A stretch of 64,000 nucleotides of DNA from Pseudomonadales bacterium (GTDB lineage: Bacteria > Pseudomonadota > Gammaproteobacteria > Pseudomonadales > Pseudohongiellaceae): contig JACKOJ010000001.1 of NCBI GenBank assembly GCA_024234325.1, forward strand, positions 372,001-436,000. The letters are read 5' to 3'. This document shows positions 18,985 through 28,229 of this stretch, piece by piece. Both the position numbers and the translations under genes were made by a program. The notes under the pieces are model-generated. The model did no database searches. It saw only the letters and a program-made list of their open reading frames with translations, and was not told where the DNA came from. Numbering within the stretch: position 1 is the first letter of the stretch; the number at the start of each line of letters is the position of its first letter.

Positions 18985-19180
18985 GGCAGCACTCTCATTG
19001 TTGTTTTTGGGCTCAGGACACGAACATACGGAATACTACGCCAAAAACCCCTTGCAATCACAGCACCAAGGTCAGCAGGGTGGATTCCGTGCATTTTGCA
19101 CAAAGCACTGGCGGTAGCACCCCTGATCGGTATACTGGACCGGTCACCATGTTCCACCCACAACGATGAGAATAAGAACA

Positions 19181-20314
19181 ATGAAGACACTCACCCGCGG
19201 CATGCTTGCCGCCGCTTTTTCTGCATTTCTCGGCACACAGTCCCTGCCGGCCCTCAGCGCCAACGAGGTCATTCTTGGCCCGGTCGGTCCCAGCCCCTAC
19301 AACATTATTCCCGCATGGCACAAACCCTTTGCCCAACCCGGCTTCGCCTTTGGCGGCAACTCCGGCGTGCAGGCGGAATCCCCCGATCGCATCCTCGTGG
19401 CCATGCGCGGGGAGTACCGACTGCCACAACCCATTCCCGGTGAGTATGCCGGCTATGCAGGCTCCCTCGGGGTGAACGTGCTGACGGACACGGAGCCGCG
19501 TACCTGGCAAAACTGCCTGTACGAACTGGACGGCAACGGCAACATCATCACCATCTGGGACCAGTGGGACGTGTTGTGCCAGAACTCCGACGGCCCCGGC
19601 CCGCACCGGATTCGCGTCAGTCCCTACGACCCGGAACGCCGCGTCTGGGTGATCAACGAGACCTTTCACACCATTTACGTCTTCAGCAATGATGGCAGCG
19701 AACTGATCATGTCCTTCGGCGAGAAGCGCGTGCCGGGCAGCGACAAGACCCACTTCGGTCGCCCCCAGGATGTCGCCTTCCTGCCGGACGGCCGTGTGCT
19801 GATTGCCGACGGGCTGGACAATCACCGCATCGTGATCCTCGACAAGAACTTTGACTACCTGTCGGAATTCGGCGGCTACGGCACCGGCCCCGGGCAGTTC
19901 AACGGTGTGCACTCCGTTGCCGTCGGCCCCAACGGGTTGATCTTCGGACTGGATCGCTCCGGTGGCCGCGTCAATGTGTTCCGCACCACGTCCGACCCGG
20001 CCGTGATGGAATACGTGGACACCTGGGATGGCTTCAGCCTGCCGCTGGACATGATTGTGAACGAGGATTCGGTATGGATGACAGACCTGAACCCGTTGCG
20101 CTTCGTCAAACTCGACTTCAACGGCAATCGCCTGTACTCCTGGATTGTGGAGCGCGACGGGCCGACGGGCTTCCTGGAGGTGCATGCCTTTACGGTGGAT
20201 TCCGACCTGAACCTGATCGGAGGAGACAACCAGTACGGCCGCTCCCAGAAGATGGTGCCCAAACCCGGCGTCGATCCCGATCTGCTGATCAAGACCCCCT
20301 GGTACCAGCGTTAG
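19181..20314 (+). CDS. Secreted NHL-repeat protein
   Basis: 377 residues with a signal peptide ending at LPALSAN. NHL-like blades include HFGRPQDVAFLPDGRVLIADG, GPGQFNGVHSVAVGPNGL and LPLDMIVNEDSVWMTD. The start at 19181 has GATGAG at fair distance; an ATG at 19166 in frame is also possible. It faces the lipoprotein NHL gene across a shared promoter region, which suggests joint control. It is related to but clearly diverged from that neighbour. Function unknown. Confidence 0.86.
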   Translation: MKTLTRGMLAAAFSAFLGTQSLPALSANEVILGPVGPSPYNIIPAWHKPFAQPGFAFGGNSGVQAESPDRILVAMRGEYRLPQPIPGEYAGYAGSLGVNVLTDTEPRTWQNCLYELDGNGNIITIWDQWDVLCQNSDGPGPHRIRVSPYDPERRVWVINETFHTIYVFSNDGSELIMSFGEKRVPGSDKTHFGRPQDVAFLPDGRVLIADGLDNHRIVILDKNFDYLSEFGGYGTGPGQFNGVHSVAVGPNGLIFGLDRSGGRVNVFRTTSDPAVMEYVDTWDGFSLPLDMIVNEDSVWMTDLNPLRFVKLDFNGNRLYSWIVERDGPTGFLEVHAFTVDSDLNLIGGDNQYGRSQKMVPKPGVDPDLLIKTPWYQR

Positions 20315-21087
20315 GCCCGGTGCCGCACTCTCTGTCTGGGTGGAATCGGTGCCAGTGGCACCGGCTCCACCCAGCGCAGGCTGTGAAAATCGAAGCCCAG
20401 CTCCAGGGTCGGCTTGATCACGCAGAAATACGGTGACAGGTCAAAATCCCTCGGCACATAGTGCGTGTAGTGCCGCTGCTCCAGGTGCGTTTCCCCCGAC
20501 TCCTCCTGCAATCTCTCCCTCGGCAGAATCGGATAATTGATCGACTGGAAGGCCTGCGCAATCAGGGTGGAGCAGATGGCCTTGGTCGGCTCCCCGCTGC
20601 CCAGGCTCAGCATCTGCCGACGATAGCGCGTAGGAACTGCGGGGTTCTGGATCAGGTATCGCATCAGATCGAATATATTCTTCAGATCGTAGCGGTAACC
20701 GAGCCGCTCCCGCACAAAGCTCAGCAACTGCTCACGCTCTTCATCCGACAGCCCGACCGGGCGACAGATGCGCACGTTGTAGCTCGCGTATTTGGACAGC
20801 GGCACCAGCGTCACCCCGGCGTTGAGGTCCGCTTCCACCAGCGAGGGCGTATGCAGGGTGCGGGCGTCATCGCCCATATACAGGCAGGCGTGGGACCAGG
20901 TGGACTGGGTCAGATATTTGATCGCCGTACTGATGCGGCTGTTGCCATCCACCAGCAGAATGTCCCCGGGACGGATGACCTGCACCACCCGCTCGATGAT
21001 CGCGGTGTCGTGCTGCTGATACCCCGGCCTCGGCTTGCTGAGAAAGCTCGCCAGATAGCTGCCAATACTGCGTGTAATCTTCAACAT
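20311..21087 (-). CDS. YiiX/YebB-like permuted NlpC/P60 cysteine hydrolase
   Basis: 258 residues. The order of active residues is that of the permuted papain-like group: a histidine in STWSHACLYMGD near residue 79, and the cysteine later in KAICSTLIAQAFQ near residue 184. RPGDILLVDG marks the start of the domain. Related proteins act on lipids or amide bonds in the envelope; no signal peptide is seen here. Start at 21087 gives MLKITRSIG. It overlaps the convergent NHL gene by four bases. Confidence 0.83.
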   Translation of the reverse strand: MLKITRSIGSYLASFLSKPRPGYQQHDTAIIERVVQVIRPGDILLVDGNSRISTAIKYLTQSTWSHACLYMGDDARTLHTPSLVEADLNAGVTLVPLSKYASYNVRICRPVGLSDEEREQLLSFVRERLGYRYDLKNIFDLMRYLIQNPAVPTRYRRQMLSLGSGEPTKAICSTLIAQAFQSINYPILPRERLQEESGETHLEQRHYTHYVPRDFDLSPYFCVIKPTLELGFDFHSLRWVEPVPLAPIPPRQRVRHRA

Positions 21088-21234
21088 ACGTGTGTCCCGA
21101 ATCCTCCAGGCCAGTGAACTCTGACCGACCCGGCTGCCCAATAAGGTAACTCAAGTGCCAGATTTTTTCAGTTATACTCTTGAGCCGCACACCGGTGAGG
21201 CACACCGGGCAGCACGCATCAGGGGGAGGCCGAC

Positions 21235-22662
21235 ATGAGCATCGACTGCAGCAAATTTCTCATCAATGGAGTCTGGACACAGCCCGTGGGACGCGACCGG
21301 CTGCCGGTCATCAACCCGGCCACCGAGCAGGCATTCGCGCAAATCAGCCTGGGCACGGCAGAGGATGTCGATGCTGCGGTGAAAGCGGCACGCGCGGCGT
21401 TCGGCCCCTGGTCGCGCACGCCCGTCGAGGAACGCGCCGCCATTCTTGAACGCATCATCGCCGGCATGAAGGCACGGGGAGAAGAACTGGCGCAGGCGGT
21501 CTCGCAGGAAATGGGCGCCCCCATCCAGTTCGCGCGCAATGCCCAGGTCGGCGCGGGCATCGCCCACTTCGTCACAGCGCTGACTCTTCTGCGCGGCTTT
21601 GCCTTTGAGGAAACCCGTGGCAACACACGCATCATGCATGAACCCATCGGCGTCTGCGGTTTCATCACCCCGTGGAACTGGCCCCTGAACCAGATTACCT
21701 GCAAGGTGGCACCGGCGCTGGCTGCAGGCTGCACCATGGTGCTCAAACCCAGCGAGTTGGCGCCCGTCAGCGCCTGCGTGCTCAGTGAAATTCTCGTGGC
21801 AGCAGGCGTACCTGCCGGTGTCTACAATCTGGTCAATGGCGACGGAGCGGGCGTGGGGGCCGCCATTGCCGCGCACCCCGACATCGATCTGGTGTCCTTC
21901 ACCGGCTCCACCCGCGCCGGGCGAGAGGTGGCAAAGGCTGCTGCTGACTCCATCAAGAAGGTGACCCAAGAACTGGGGGGAAAATCAGCCAACATCATTC
22001 TGGACGATGCCGATTTCGCTCGCGCCGTCACCACCGGCGTACTGGCTTGCTTCAGCAACAGCGGTCAGTCCTGCAACGCGCCCACCCGGATGCTGGTGCC
22101 GGAAGCAAGACTGGAAGAGGCCATCGCCATTGCGACCGCCGCCGCGGCAAAGTCGATTCCAGGAGACCCGGCCAGTGACACCACTCGCCTGGGGCCGGTC
22201 GTCAGCCAGGCGCAGTACGAACGCATTCAGACGCTGATCAACAAAGGCATCGAGGAAGGGGCGCAAGCCGTGGTGGGAGGCCCCGGCAAGCCCGAGGGCT
22301 GTGAGACAGGGTATTTCGTGCGCCCCACCATCTTCGCCCACGCCAATAACCGCATGACCATCGCCCAAGAGGAAATTTTCGGCCCTGTGCTCACGCTGCT
22401 CACCTACCGCGACGACGAAGATGCCATCGCCCAGGCCAACGACTCGCCTTACGGTTTGTCGGGCTATGTCTGGGGCGAACCGGAACATGCCCGCGCCGTC
22501 GCCAGACGCCTGCGCACCGGCATGGTCCACATCAACGGCGCAGGCCCCGACTTTGCCGCCCCCTTTGGCGGCTACAAACAGTCAGGCAACGGGCGCGAAT
22601 GGGGCCTGGAAGGTTTCCGCGAATTCCTGGAAACCAAGGCCATACTGGGTTTCGGAGCCTGA
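21235..22662 (+). CDS. NAD(P)-dependent aldehyde dehydrogenase
   Basis: 475 residues. Catalytic Cys280 lies in NSGQSCNAPTRM and the general base Glu246 in TQELGGKS. The Asn of FITPWNWP near residue 147 and the nucleotide-binding FTGSTRAG near 222 are present. The sequence resembles the broad-specificity group (succinate-semialdehyde, betaine or aliphatic aldehydes) and the substrate is not predictable. The start follows GGGGGAGG. It is a single gene, ending at a hairpin shared with slyD. Confidence 0.93.
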   Translation: MSIDCSKFLINGVWTQPVGRDRLPVINPATEQAFAQISLGTAEDVDAAVKAARAAFGPWSRTPVEERAAILERIIAGMKARGEELAQAVSQEMGAPIQFARNAQVGAGIAHFVTALTLLRGFAFEETRGNTRIMHEPIGVCGFITPWNWPLNQITCKVAPALAAGCTMVLKPSELAPVSACVLSEILVAAGVPAGVYNLVNGDGAGVGAAIAAHPDIDLVSFTGSTRAGREVAKAAADSIKKVTQELGGKSANIILDDADFARAVTTGVLACFSNSGQSCNAPTRMLVPEARLEEAIAIATAAAAKSIPGDPASDTTRLGPVVSQAQYERIQTLINKGIEEGAQAVVGGPGKPEGCETGYFVRPTIFAHANNRMTIAQEEIFGPVLTLLTYRDDEDAIAQANDSPYGLSGYVWGEPEHARAVARRLRTGMVHINGAGPDFAAPFGGYKQSGNGREWGLEGFREFLETKAILGFGA

Positions 22663-22669
22663 AAACGAC

Positions 22670-22703
22670 GAAGCCCGAAGCGCATAAACGCCCCGGGCTT
22701 CGC
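22670..22703. terminator. Hairpin between convergent aldehyde dehydrogenase and slyD
   Basis: CGAAGCCCG at 22670-22678 pairs perfectly with CGGGCTTCG at 22695-22703, with an inner GCG/CGC pair around the loop. On the minus strand the stem is followed by TCGTTTTC, so it most likely ends slyD; on the plus strand no T run follows. Confidence 0.6.
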
Positions 22704-22725
22704 AATCGCTCAACGCGTCACACCA

Positions 22726-23217
22726 TCAGTGGTGATGGTGATCGCCGTGTGCATGCACGTGACCGTGATCGATCTCTTCCGGCGTTGCCTCGCGAATGCT
22801 GACCACTTCCACATCGAAATGCAGGGTCTTGCCCGCCATCTCGTGGTTGCCGTCGATGGTGACCTTGTCGCCATCTACCGCCTTGACGGTGATGTGCTGG
22901 TGGCCGTGTTCGCCCTGGGCTGTGAACACCATGCCGGGCTCAATCTTGTCGACCCCGCGGAACATGGACTTGTCGAGGGTGTGGACGAGGTCCGGATTCA
23001 CCTCGCCGTAGGCCAGCTCGGGCGGAATGACCGCCTGGAAAGAGTCACCGGCCTTCTTGCCTTCCAGTTCCTTCTCCAGCCCCGGAATCAGGCCCTGGGT
23101 GCCGTGCAGATACATCAGGGGTTCGCCGCCCGATGAAGAGTCCAGGACTTCCCCCTCTGCGTTTTTGAGCGTGTAGTGAATCTCCACGACGGAGTGCTTG
23201 CCGATGGTGTCAGTCAT
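22726..23217 (-). CDS. slyD: FKBP-type peptidyl-prolyl isomerase SlyD
   Basis: Cytoplasmic folding factor and metallochaperone, 163 residues. The FKBP domain (1-70) is interrupted by the IF chaperone domain (about 70-125; AYGEVNPDLVHTLDKSMF onward). The tail DHGHVHAHGDHHHH binds nickel or zinc in relatives, though it is shorter than E. coli SlyD's tail and has no cysteines. Single gene on the minus strand. Confidence 0.95.
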   Translation of the reverse strand: MTDTIGKHSVVEIHYTLKNAEGEVLDSSSGGEPLMYLHGTQGLIPGLEKELEGKKAGDSFQAVIPPELAYGEVNPDLVHTLDKSMFRGVDKIEPGMVFTAQGEHGHQHITVKAVDGDKVTIDGNHEMAGKTLHFDVEVVSIREATPEEIDHGHVHAHGDHHHH

Positions 23218-23290
23218 ATTGTGGTCCTGGTCTTGAGTGAATTGGCAGGAGCGTCATTATAAGGATATGGCGCGCCGGGGAAAGGGCGAA

Positions 23291-24073
23291 CTACTCCGCC
23301 AGCGAGCCAAAGCGCTCCTGCAGACGCCGCATGCCCGCCAGCCAGCGGTCGTAATCCGAGGTTTTGCGCTGCATATAGGTCAGCACTTCCGGGTGGGGAA
23401 GAATCAGGAAATGCTCGGCGTCCAGGGAGGCGACGACGGTATTCGCCAGTGCCTCCGGCTCCAGCATGCCGTCCACACCCGCCGCTCCGGTGCCACCCGC
23501 CGTCATGCGCGTACGCACCGCCTGCGGGCACAACACCGACACCTTGATGCCACGATCCCCGTAAGTGATCGCCAGCCACTCGGCAAAACCCACAGCGGCG
23601 TGCTTGGTCACAGCATAGGGCGCAGAGCCGATCTGATTGAGCAGGCCGGCGGCCGAGGCGGTGTTGAGCAGATAGCCTTCTCCCCGCGCCAGCATGACCG
23701 GCAGCACGGCCCGGGCCGCGAAGATATGGGCCATGACATTGATCTCCCAGATGCGCTGCCAGTCCCCGTCGGGCACCTCTTCGCTGCCAGGAATGAAAAC
23801 TCCGGCATTGGAGCAGAACAGGTCGATATGACCGAACACCCGCAGCGCGCTGGCAACCAATGCCTGCACCTCGTTCTCCACACGAACATTGGTAGGCACT
23901 GCCAGAGCCTGGGTGTGATGCGCGATACGCTCCCGCACCTGCTCGCAACCCGCCGCGTCGATGTCTGCAATCACGACGCCGCGCGCACCTTCCGCCGCAA
24001 AGCGCTCACACAGTGCCCGCCCGATGCCGCTCGCACCCCCCGTCACCACCACTACCTTGCCTGTCAGTTTCAT
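23291..24073 (-). CDS. Short-chain dehydrogenase/reductase (SDR)
   Basis: 260 residues, classic SDR. The cofactor loop TGGASGIG lies at about 11-18, NAG near 88, and the catalytic YAVTK near 153 with the serine in NTASAAG. Asp after the second strand (VVIADID) favours NAD over NADP. It follows the nitronate-monooxygenase-like gene by 10 bases on the same strand, so both probably serve one catabolic route. Substrate unknown. Confidence 0.92.
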   Translation of the reverse strand: MKLTGKVVVVTGGASGIGRALCERFAAEGARGVVIADIDAAGCEQVRERIAHHTQALAVPTNVRVENEVQALVASALRVFGHIDLFCSNAGVFIPGSEEVPDGDWQRIWEINVMAHIFAARAVLPVMLARGEGYLLNTASAAGLLNQIGSAPYAVTKHAAVGFAEWLAITYGDRGIKVSVLCPQAVRTRMTAGGTGAAGVDGMLEPEALANTVVASLDAEHFLILPHPEVLTYMQRKTSDYDRWLAGMRRLQERFGSLAE

Positions 24074-24083
24074 ATCCGCCCCT

Positions 24084-25061
24084 TTATGGTTCGCTCAGTG
24101 CTGACAGGCGTTCACGAATGATAGCCTCGGCTTCCGCGACAATGCGGCTGACCAGTTCATCACATGTCGGTATGTCGTCGATCAGCCCCATGGCCATGCC
24201 GGCAGACCAGACACCGCTGTCCAGATCGCCAGTTGCAAACAGATCCCGCCCCCGGGTTCCCTTGACCAGTGGAGCGATCTCCTCGAAATCGGTATCACCG
24301 GGACGCGATTCAATCTCCAGCACCTGTTGCGCAACGGAATTGCGGAAAACGCGGGAGGTATTGCGCAAGGTACGGAAGATGAGCGCCGTATCCCGTTCGC
24401 TGGCCGTCACCATGCGCTGCTTGACGTTCATGTGGACGGGTGCCTCCTGCGTGACCAGAAAGCGCGTTCCCATGTTGATGCCGTCGGCACCTAACGCCAG
24501 CGCCGCCGCCAGCCCGCGCCCGTCCGCAAAACCGCCGGAAGCCAGGAAAGGAATCCTCAACCGACGGGCCGCCAGGGGCAACAGGATCAGATTGCTCACA
24601 TCGTCTTCGCCCGGGTGCCCCGCACACTCGAAGCCATCAACGCTCACGATATCGCAGCCCAATGCCTCGGCCTTGAGCGCGTGACGTACCGAGGTGCATT
24701 TGTGAATGACCGTTATTCCCGCCCCTTTCAACCGGGGCATGAACGGCTCCGGATTGCGTCCGGCGGTTTCCACAATGCGCACGCCACTCCCAACGATGGC
24801 CTCCACATACTCGTCATAGGGCACGGGCCGAAGAGTGGGCAGAATCGTGAGATTGACACCGAATGGCTGGTCGGTCATCTCCCGGCAGCGCAGAATCTCC
24901 CTGTGCAGCGCCTCGGGATCCGGCTGTGTCAGCGCGGTCAGTATGCCCAGCGCCCCCGCATTCGACACAGCGGAGGCCAGCTCCGCCCGACCGACCCATT
25001 GCATCCCCCCCTGGACAATCGGGTGCCGGATGCCCAGCATGCGCGTGATACGTGTCTGCAT
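24084..25061 (-). CDS. Nitronate monooxygenase-like flavoenzyme (NPD family)
   Basis: 325 residues, a TIM-barrel FMN enzyme of the 2-nitropropane dioxygenase family. Recognisable parts are RHPIVQGGMQWVG at the N-terminus, VSVDGFECAGHPG near 155, and the FMN phosphate site ASGGFADGRGLAAALALGADGINMGTRF near 185-212. Members include nitronate monooxygenases and FabK-like enoyl reductases. The ATG at 25061 follows GAGGA. First gene of a two-gene operon with the SDR, divergent to the TonB receptor. Confidence 0.88.
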   Translation of the reverse strand: MQTRITRMLGIRHPIVQGGMQWVGRAELASAVSNAGALGILTALTQPDPEALHREILRCREMTDQPFGVNLTILPTLRPVPYDEYVEAIVGSGVRIVETAGRNPEPFMPRLKGAGITVIHKCTSVRHALKAEALGCDIVSVDGFECAGHPGEDDVSNLILLPLAARRLRIPFLASGGFADGRGLAAALALGADGINMGTRFLVTQEAPVHMNVKQRMVTASERDTALIFRTLRNTSRVFRNSVAQQVLEIESRPGDTDFEEIAPLVKGTRGRDLFATGDLDSGVWSAGMAMGLIDDIPTCDELVSRIVAEAEAIIRERLSALSEP

Positions 25062-25157
25062 GAATTCCTCGTTCAAATTCTTCTGATCGCGGTCGTCCCG
25101 CCCGGCAGGCAGCACGTTTGACCGATTATAGGCACATCGCTGGAAGGCACAAAACCC

Positions 25158-25172
25158 GTGACAATCCGTCAC
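25158..25172. promoter_or_regulatory. Inverted repeat GTGAC-N5-GTCAC between divergent genes
   Basis: A perfect 5-bp inverted repeat with odd spacing, in the 179-base region between the monooxygenase and TonB receptor starts. Spacing differs from CRP (N6), so the binding protein is unknown. Low-confidence operator candidate. Confidence 0.3.
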
Positions 25173-25240
25173 CATTGTCGCTGGCAACTATGCTATATTG
25201 CGGCACCTAAAAACCCACAAAAACAAGGGAGAGACCAACA

Positions 25241-27397
25241 TTGAACATCCATAGAGAGACATTGTCCCGCGATGGCAACCTGACAGCGGCAGGCAAGTGC
25301 TCGGGTAGTTTTACTCCCCGTTTGCTCGTTCTGTCCTGCGCAGCCGCCATGTCGGTGATCAGCAGCCCCACACTGCTGGCCCAATCCACCTCCGAGCAGC
25401 GCGCCATCGAAGAGATCATGGTGACCTCCTCCACCCGACGCCCCGAATCCCTGGCCGATGTGAACGCCAGTGTCGGCGTGCTGTCCCAGGAGGAACTGAC
25501 CCTGGTGTCCCACCAGCATATCCAGGAAGTCGCCAACCGCCTGGCAGGGGTCAACATCAACCGCAACAACGGCCAGGAAAGCCTGACCTCCATTCGCTCT
25601 CCCGTTCTGACGGGTTCGGGCGCCTGCGGGGCCTTCCTGCTGGCCGAACAGGGCATCCCCCTGCGCGCCGCCGGTTTCTGTAACGTGAACGAACTGTTTG
25701 ACGCCAACAGCGAAAACGCCTCCCGCATCGAGGTCATCCGTGGCCCGGCGACCGCGTACTACGGCTCGAATGCCGTGCACGGCATGATCAACGTGGTACT
25801 GCCTGACCCTCACCAGGGTGGCGACCTTACCCTGGAAGCAGGCCCCCGCGGCACCACACGCGTCAACGCAACGCTGGGCATGGACTACGGTAACTTCAAG
25901 CACATGTTCCTGGCCAATGGCACCTCCGAGAAGGGTTACCGTGCCGACAGCGGCTACGACCAGCAAAAACTGTCCTGGCGCTACCAGTACCAGACTGCCG
26001 GTGGCGTGTTCCTGGACGGCGGCTTTACAGTCACCAACCTGAACCAGGAAACCGCAGGTTATGTTGAGGGCACGGATGCGTACAAGGACGATGTCCTGCG
26101 CAAGACCAACCCCAACCCCGAAGCCTACCGCGACAACCAGAGCTTCCGTGCCTGGACCCGCATCAGTAAGACCCTGGACAACGGCTGGGAACTGGTGGCC
26201 ACGCCCTATTACCGCAAGGCCGACCTGAACTTCATCCAGCACTTCCTGCCGGGCGCCCCAACGGAGGACAACCAACACTCCAGCGTCGGCATGCAGTTTG
26301 CCAGCTACAAGGATCTGGACGAGAACACCATGCTGTCTTTCGGCCTAGACACCGAGATGACCCAGGGTTCCCTGCTGCAGGAACAGCGCTTCCCGACAAC
26401 GGGTTCCGCCTTCCTCGTGGCCACCATTCCGGTCGGCAAACAGTATGACTACGATGTCGATGCCACCCAGCTCGCTCCCTTCGCCCACTTCCAGCGCTAC
26501 TGGGACAACGGCTGGGACATCTCCCTGGGTCTGCGCTATGAGCGCATGGAGTACGACTACGACAACCGCATGCTGGACGGTCGTACCAAGGAAGACGGGA
26601 CTCCCTGCGCCATGGGCGGCTGCCGTTACAATCGCCCCGCCGACCGTTCCGACAGCTTCGGCAACTGGGCACCCAAGTTCGCCGTACGCTACCAGATCAA
26701 CGATACCTACAACGCACAACTGCGCCTGAACAAGGGCTACCGTGCTCCGCAGGCCACCGAGCTGTACCGCCTGCAGAACACGCAGACCGTTGCCGACCTG
26801 GATGCCGTGGAAATCAGTAGCGCTGAAATCGGTCTGGACGCGGCTGCGGACGCGTGGCAGTACGCCGTCACCGCCTATTACATGGACAAGAAGAACGAGA
26901 TCATCACGGACAGCAGCCGGATCAATCTCAACGGCAGCCACACCAAGCACCGTGGTCTTGAGCTCTCCGGCGCCCTGGATCTGAACGAGCAGTGGCGCGT
27001 CTCCGGCGCCTACAACTTTGCCCGTCACACCTACGAGAACGACGATTTCTCCGGCGGCGTGAACATCAATGGCAACGATGTGGACACCGCACCGCGCCGC
27101 TTCGGCAGTTTCCAACTGCGCTGGCAGCCCATGGCGAACCTCTTCACCGAACTGGAGTGGGTGGACTCAGGCCCCTACTACACCAACCCGGAGAACCTGA
27201 ACCGTTACGACGGGCATGACCTCTTCAACCTGCGCACCCGCTGGCAGGCAAGTGAAGACATCACGCTGGCGCTGAACATCCTGAACCTGACGGATGTGAA
27301 GTATGCCGAACGTGCGGACTTCTCCTTCGGCAACGACCGTTACTTCCCGGGGGAACCGCTGCGTGCATTCCTCTCCGTGAACTGGAAGTTCAACTAA
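25241..27397 (+). CDS. TonB-dependent outer-membrane receptor
   Basis: 718 residues. A TTG start is used: AAGGGAGAG lies eight bases before it and no ATG is available before the signal sequence. The N-terminus is long and polar for a signal (about 30 residues before LLVLSCAAAMSVISS), ending at LLAQS. Plug-domain motifs include EEIMVTSSTRRPESLADV and RIEVIRGPATAYYGSNAVHGMINVVLPD; the barrel ends in F-x-V-N-W-K-F-N. Two cysteines in the plug (GACGAFLL, GFCNVNE) may form a disulfide. Ligand unknown; no Fur box is visible. Confidence 0.94.
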   Translation: MNIHRETLSRDGNLTAAGKCSGSFTPRLLVLSCAAAMSVISSPTLLAQSTSEQRAIEEIMVTSSTRRPESLADVNASVGVLSQEELTLVSHQHIQEVANRLAGVNINRNNGQESLTSIRSPVLTGSGACGAFLLAEQGIPLRAAGFCNVNELFDANSENASRIEVIRGPATAYYGSNAVHGMINVVLPDPHQGGDLTLEAGPRGTTRVNATLGMDYGNFKHMFLANGTSEKGYRADSGYDQQKLSWRYQYQTAGGVFLDGGFTVTNLNQETAGYVEGTDAYKDDVLRKTNPNPEAYRDNQSFRAWTRISKTLDNGWELVATPYYRKADLNFIQHFLPGAPTEDNQHSSVGMQFASYKDLDENTMLSFGLDTEMTQGSLLQEQRFPTTGSAFLVATIPVGKQYDYDVDATQLAPFAHFQRYWDNGWDISLGLRYERMEYDYDNRMLDGRTKEDGTPCAMGGCRYNRPADRSDSFGNWAPKFAVRYQINDTYNAQLRLNKGYRAPQATELYRLQNTQTVADLDAVEISSAEIGLDAAADAWQYAVTAYYMDKKNEIITDSSRINLNGSHTKHRGLELSGALDLNEQWRVSGAYNFARHTYENDDFSGGVNINGNDVDTAPRRFGSFQLRWQPMANLFTELEWVDSGPYYTNPENLNRYDGHDLFNLRTRWQASEDITLALNILNLTDVKYAERADFSFGNDRYFPGEPLRAFLSVNWKFN

Positions 27398-27422
27398 TAC
27401 AGCAAATGCTGTCTCCAGAAAA

Positions 27423-27456
27423 AAGGCCCGGCGTGTCTGCGACACACCGGGCCTTT
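27423..27456 (+). terminator. Rho-independent terminator after the TonB receptor
   Basis: AAGGCCCGGCGTGTC pairs with GACACACCGGGCCTT around TGC, with one mismatch, and is followed by TTTTT. It starts 26 bases after the receptor's stop. Confidence 0.93.
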
Positions 27457-27521
27457 TTCTTGCCGGGCAACATGGGAAAAGGCAGGCATTTGCCGAAGCG
27501 TGCTCGCATCGATCAGAAGAA

Positions 27522-27549
27522 TTTGCGCCGCGTCATTTTTGTTTATAAT
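27522..27549 (+). promoter_or_regulatory. Sigma-70 promoter of the Nudix gene
   Basis: A consensus -10 TATAAT at 27544-27549 lies 16 bases after TTGCGC (27522-27527), 30 bases before the Nudix ATG. The -35 matches only at TTG. Confidence 0.55.
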
Positions 27550-27578
27550 CGGCCTGACCCCTTGATGCGAACGCTCCC

Positions 27579-28226
27579 ATGACAGCGCTCTACAGCGACG
27601 ACCCCATGCTTCAGAAACTGCTGCGCTTCTTCAAGCAGACGCAGGCGTTCGAGCGCCGTCCGATCCAGCACCCCGATCAAACCATCAACCGCCTGATACA
27701 TTCCGCAGAGCTTCCGGCGCGGCAGTTTCGACGGGCGGCAGTGCTGATCGCGATTGTCACCGATCTGGAGATTCCCGCCATCGTACTGACCCAGCGCACC
27801 GAACACCTGAGCAGCCATCCGGGTCAGGTGGCCTTCCCCGGCGGCAAGGAAGACCCGGGCGATGCCGGGCCCGTGCATACCGCCCTGCGCGAAAGTGAAG
27901 AAGAGATTGGGCTGCCCGCCGACGCCGTGCGGGTCATCGGTCGCCTGGGGGAACTGCTGATGCCCTCGGGCTACTGCGTCACCCCAATCGTTGGACTGAT
28001 GTCGTCCCGCACCCCCCTTGAGCCGTCGCCACGCGAGGTCGCCCATATTTTCCATCTGCCCCTGCAACTGGCACTCGATGCCACGCAATACCAGCGCAAA
28101 ACCATGCGGATTCAGGACTCACAGCGGGAAATTCTGGAAATGCACTACGAGGGCTACCGGATCTGGGGGGCGACCGCCGCCATTCTGCATCATCTGGCCC
28201 GGGAAATCGGCAGCGCCACGGACTGA
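27579..28226 (+). CDS. CoA pyrophosphatase-type Nudix hydrolase
   Basis: 215 residues. The Nudix box G-x5-E-x7-R-E-x2-E-E-x-G lies at about 89-111 (PGGKEDPGD through ALRESEEEIGLP), preceded by the NudL-type LTQRTEHLSSHPGQVAFPGG signature that marks CoA pyrophosphatases. It probably hydrolyses CoA to 3',5'-ADP and phosphopantetheine. No good ribosome site precedes either the ATG at 27579 or the one at 27606, so the start is uncertain by nine residues. Confidence 0.9.
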   Translation: MTALYSDDPMLQKLLRFFKQTQAFERRPIQHPDQTINRLIHSAELPARQFRRAAVLIAIVTDLEIPAIVLTQRTEHLSSHPGQVAFPGGKEDPGDAGPVHTALRESEEEIGLPADAVRVIGRLGELLMPSGYCVTPIVGLMSSRTPLEPSPREVAHIFHLPLQLALDATQYQRKTMRIQDSQREILEMHYEGYRIWGATAAILHHLAREIGSATD

Positions 28227-28229
28227 GTT

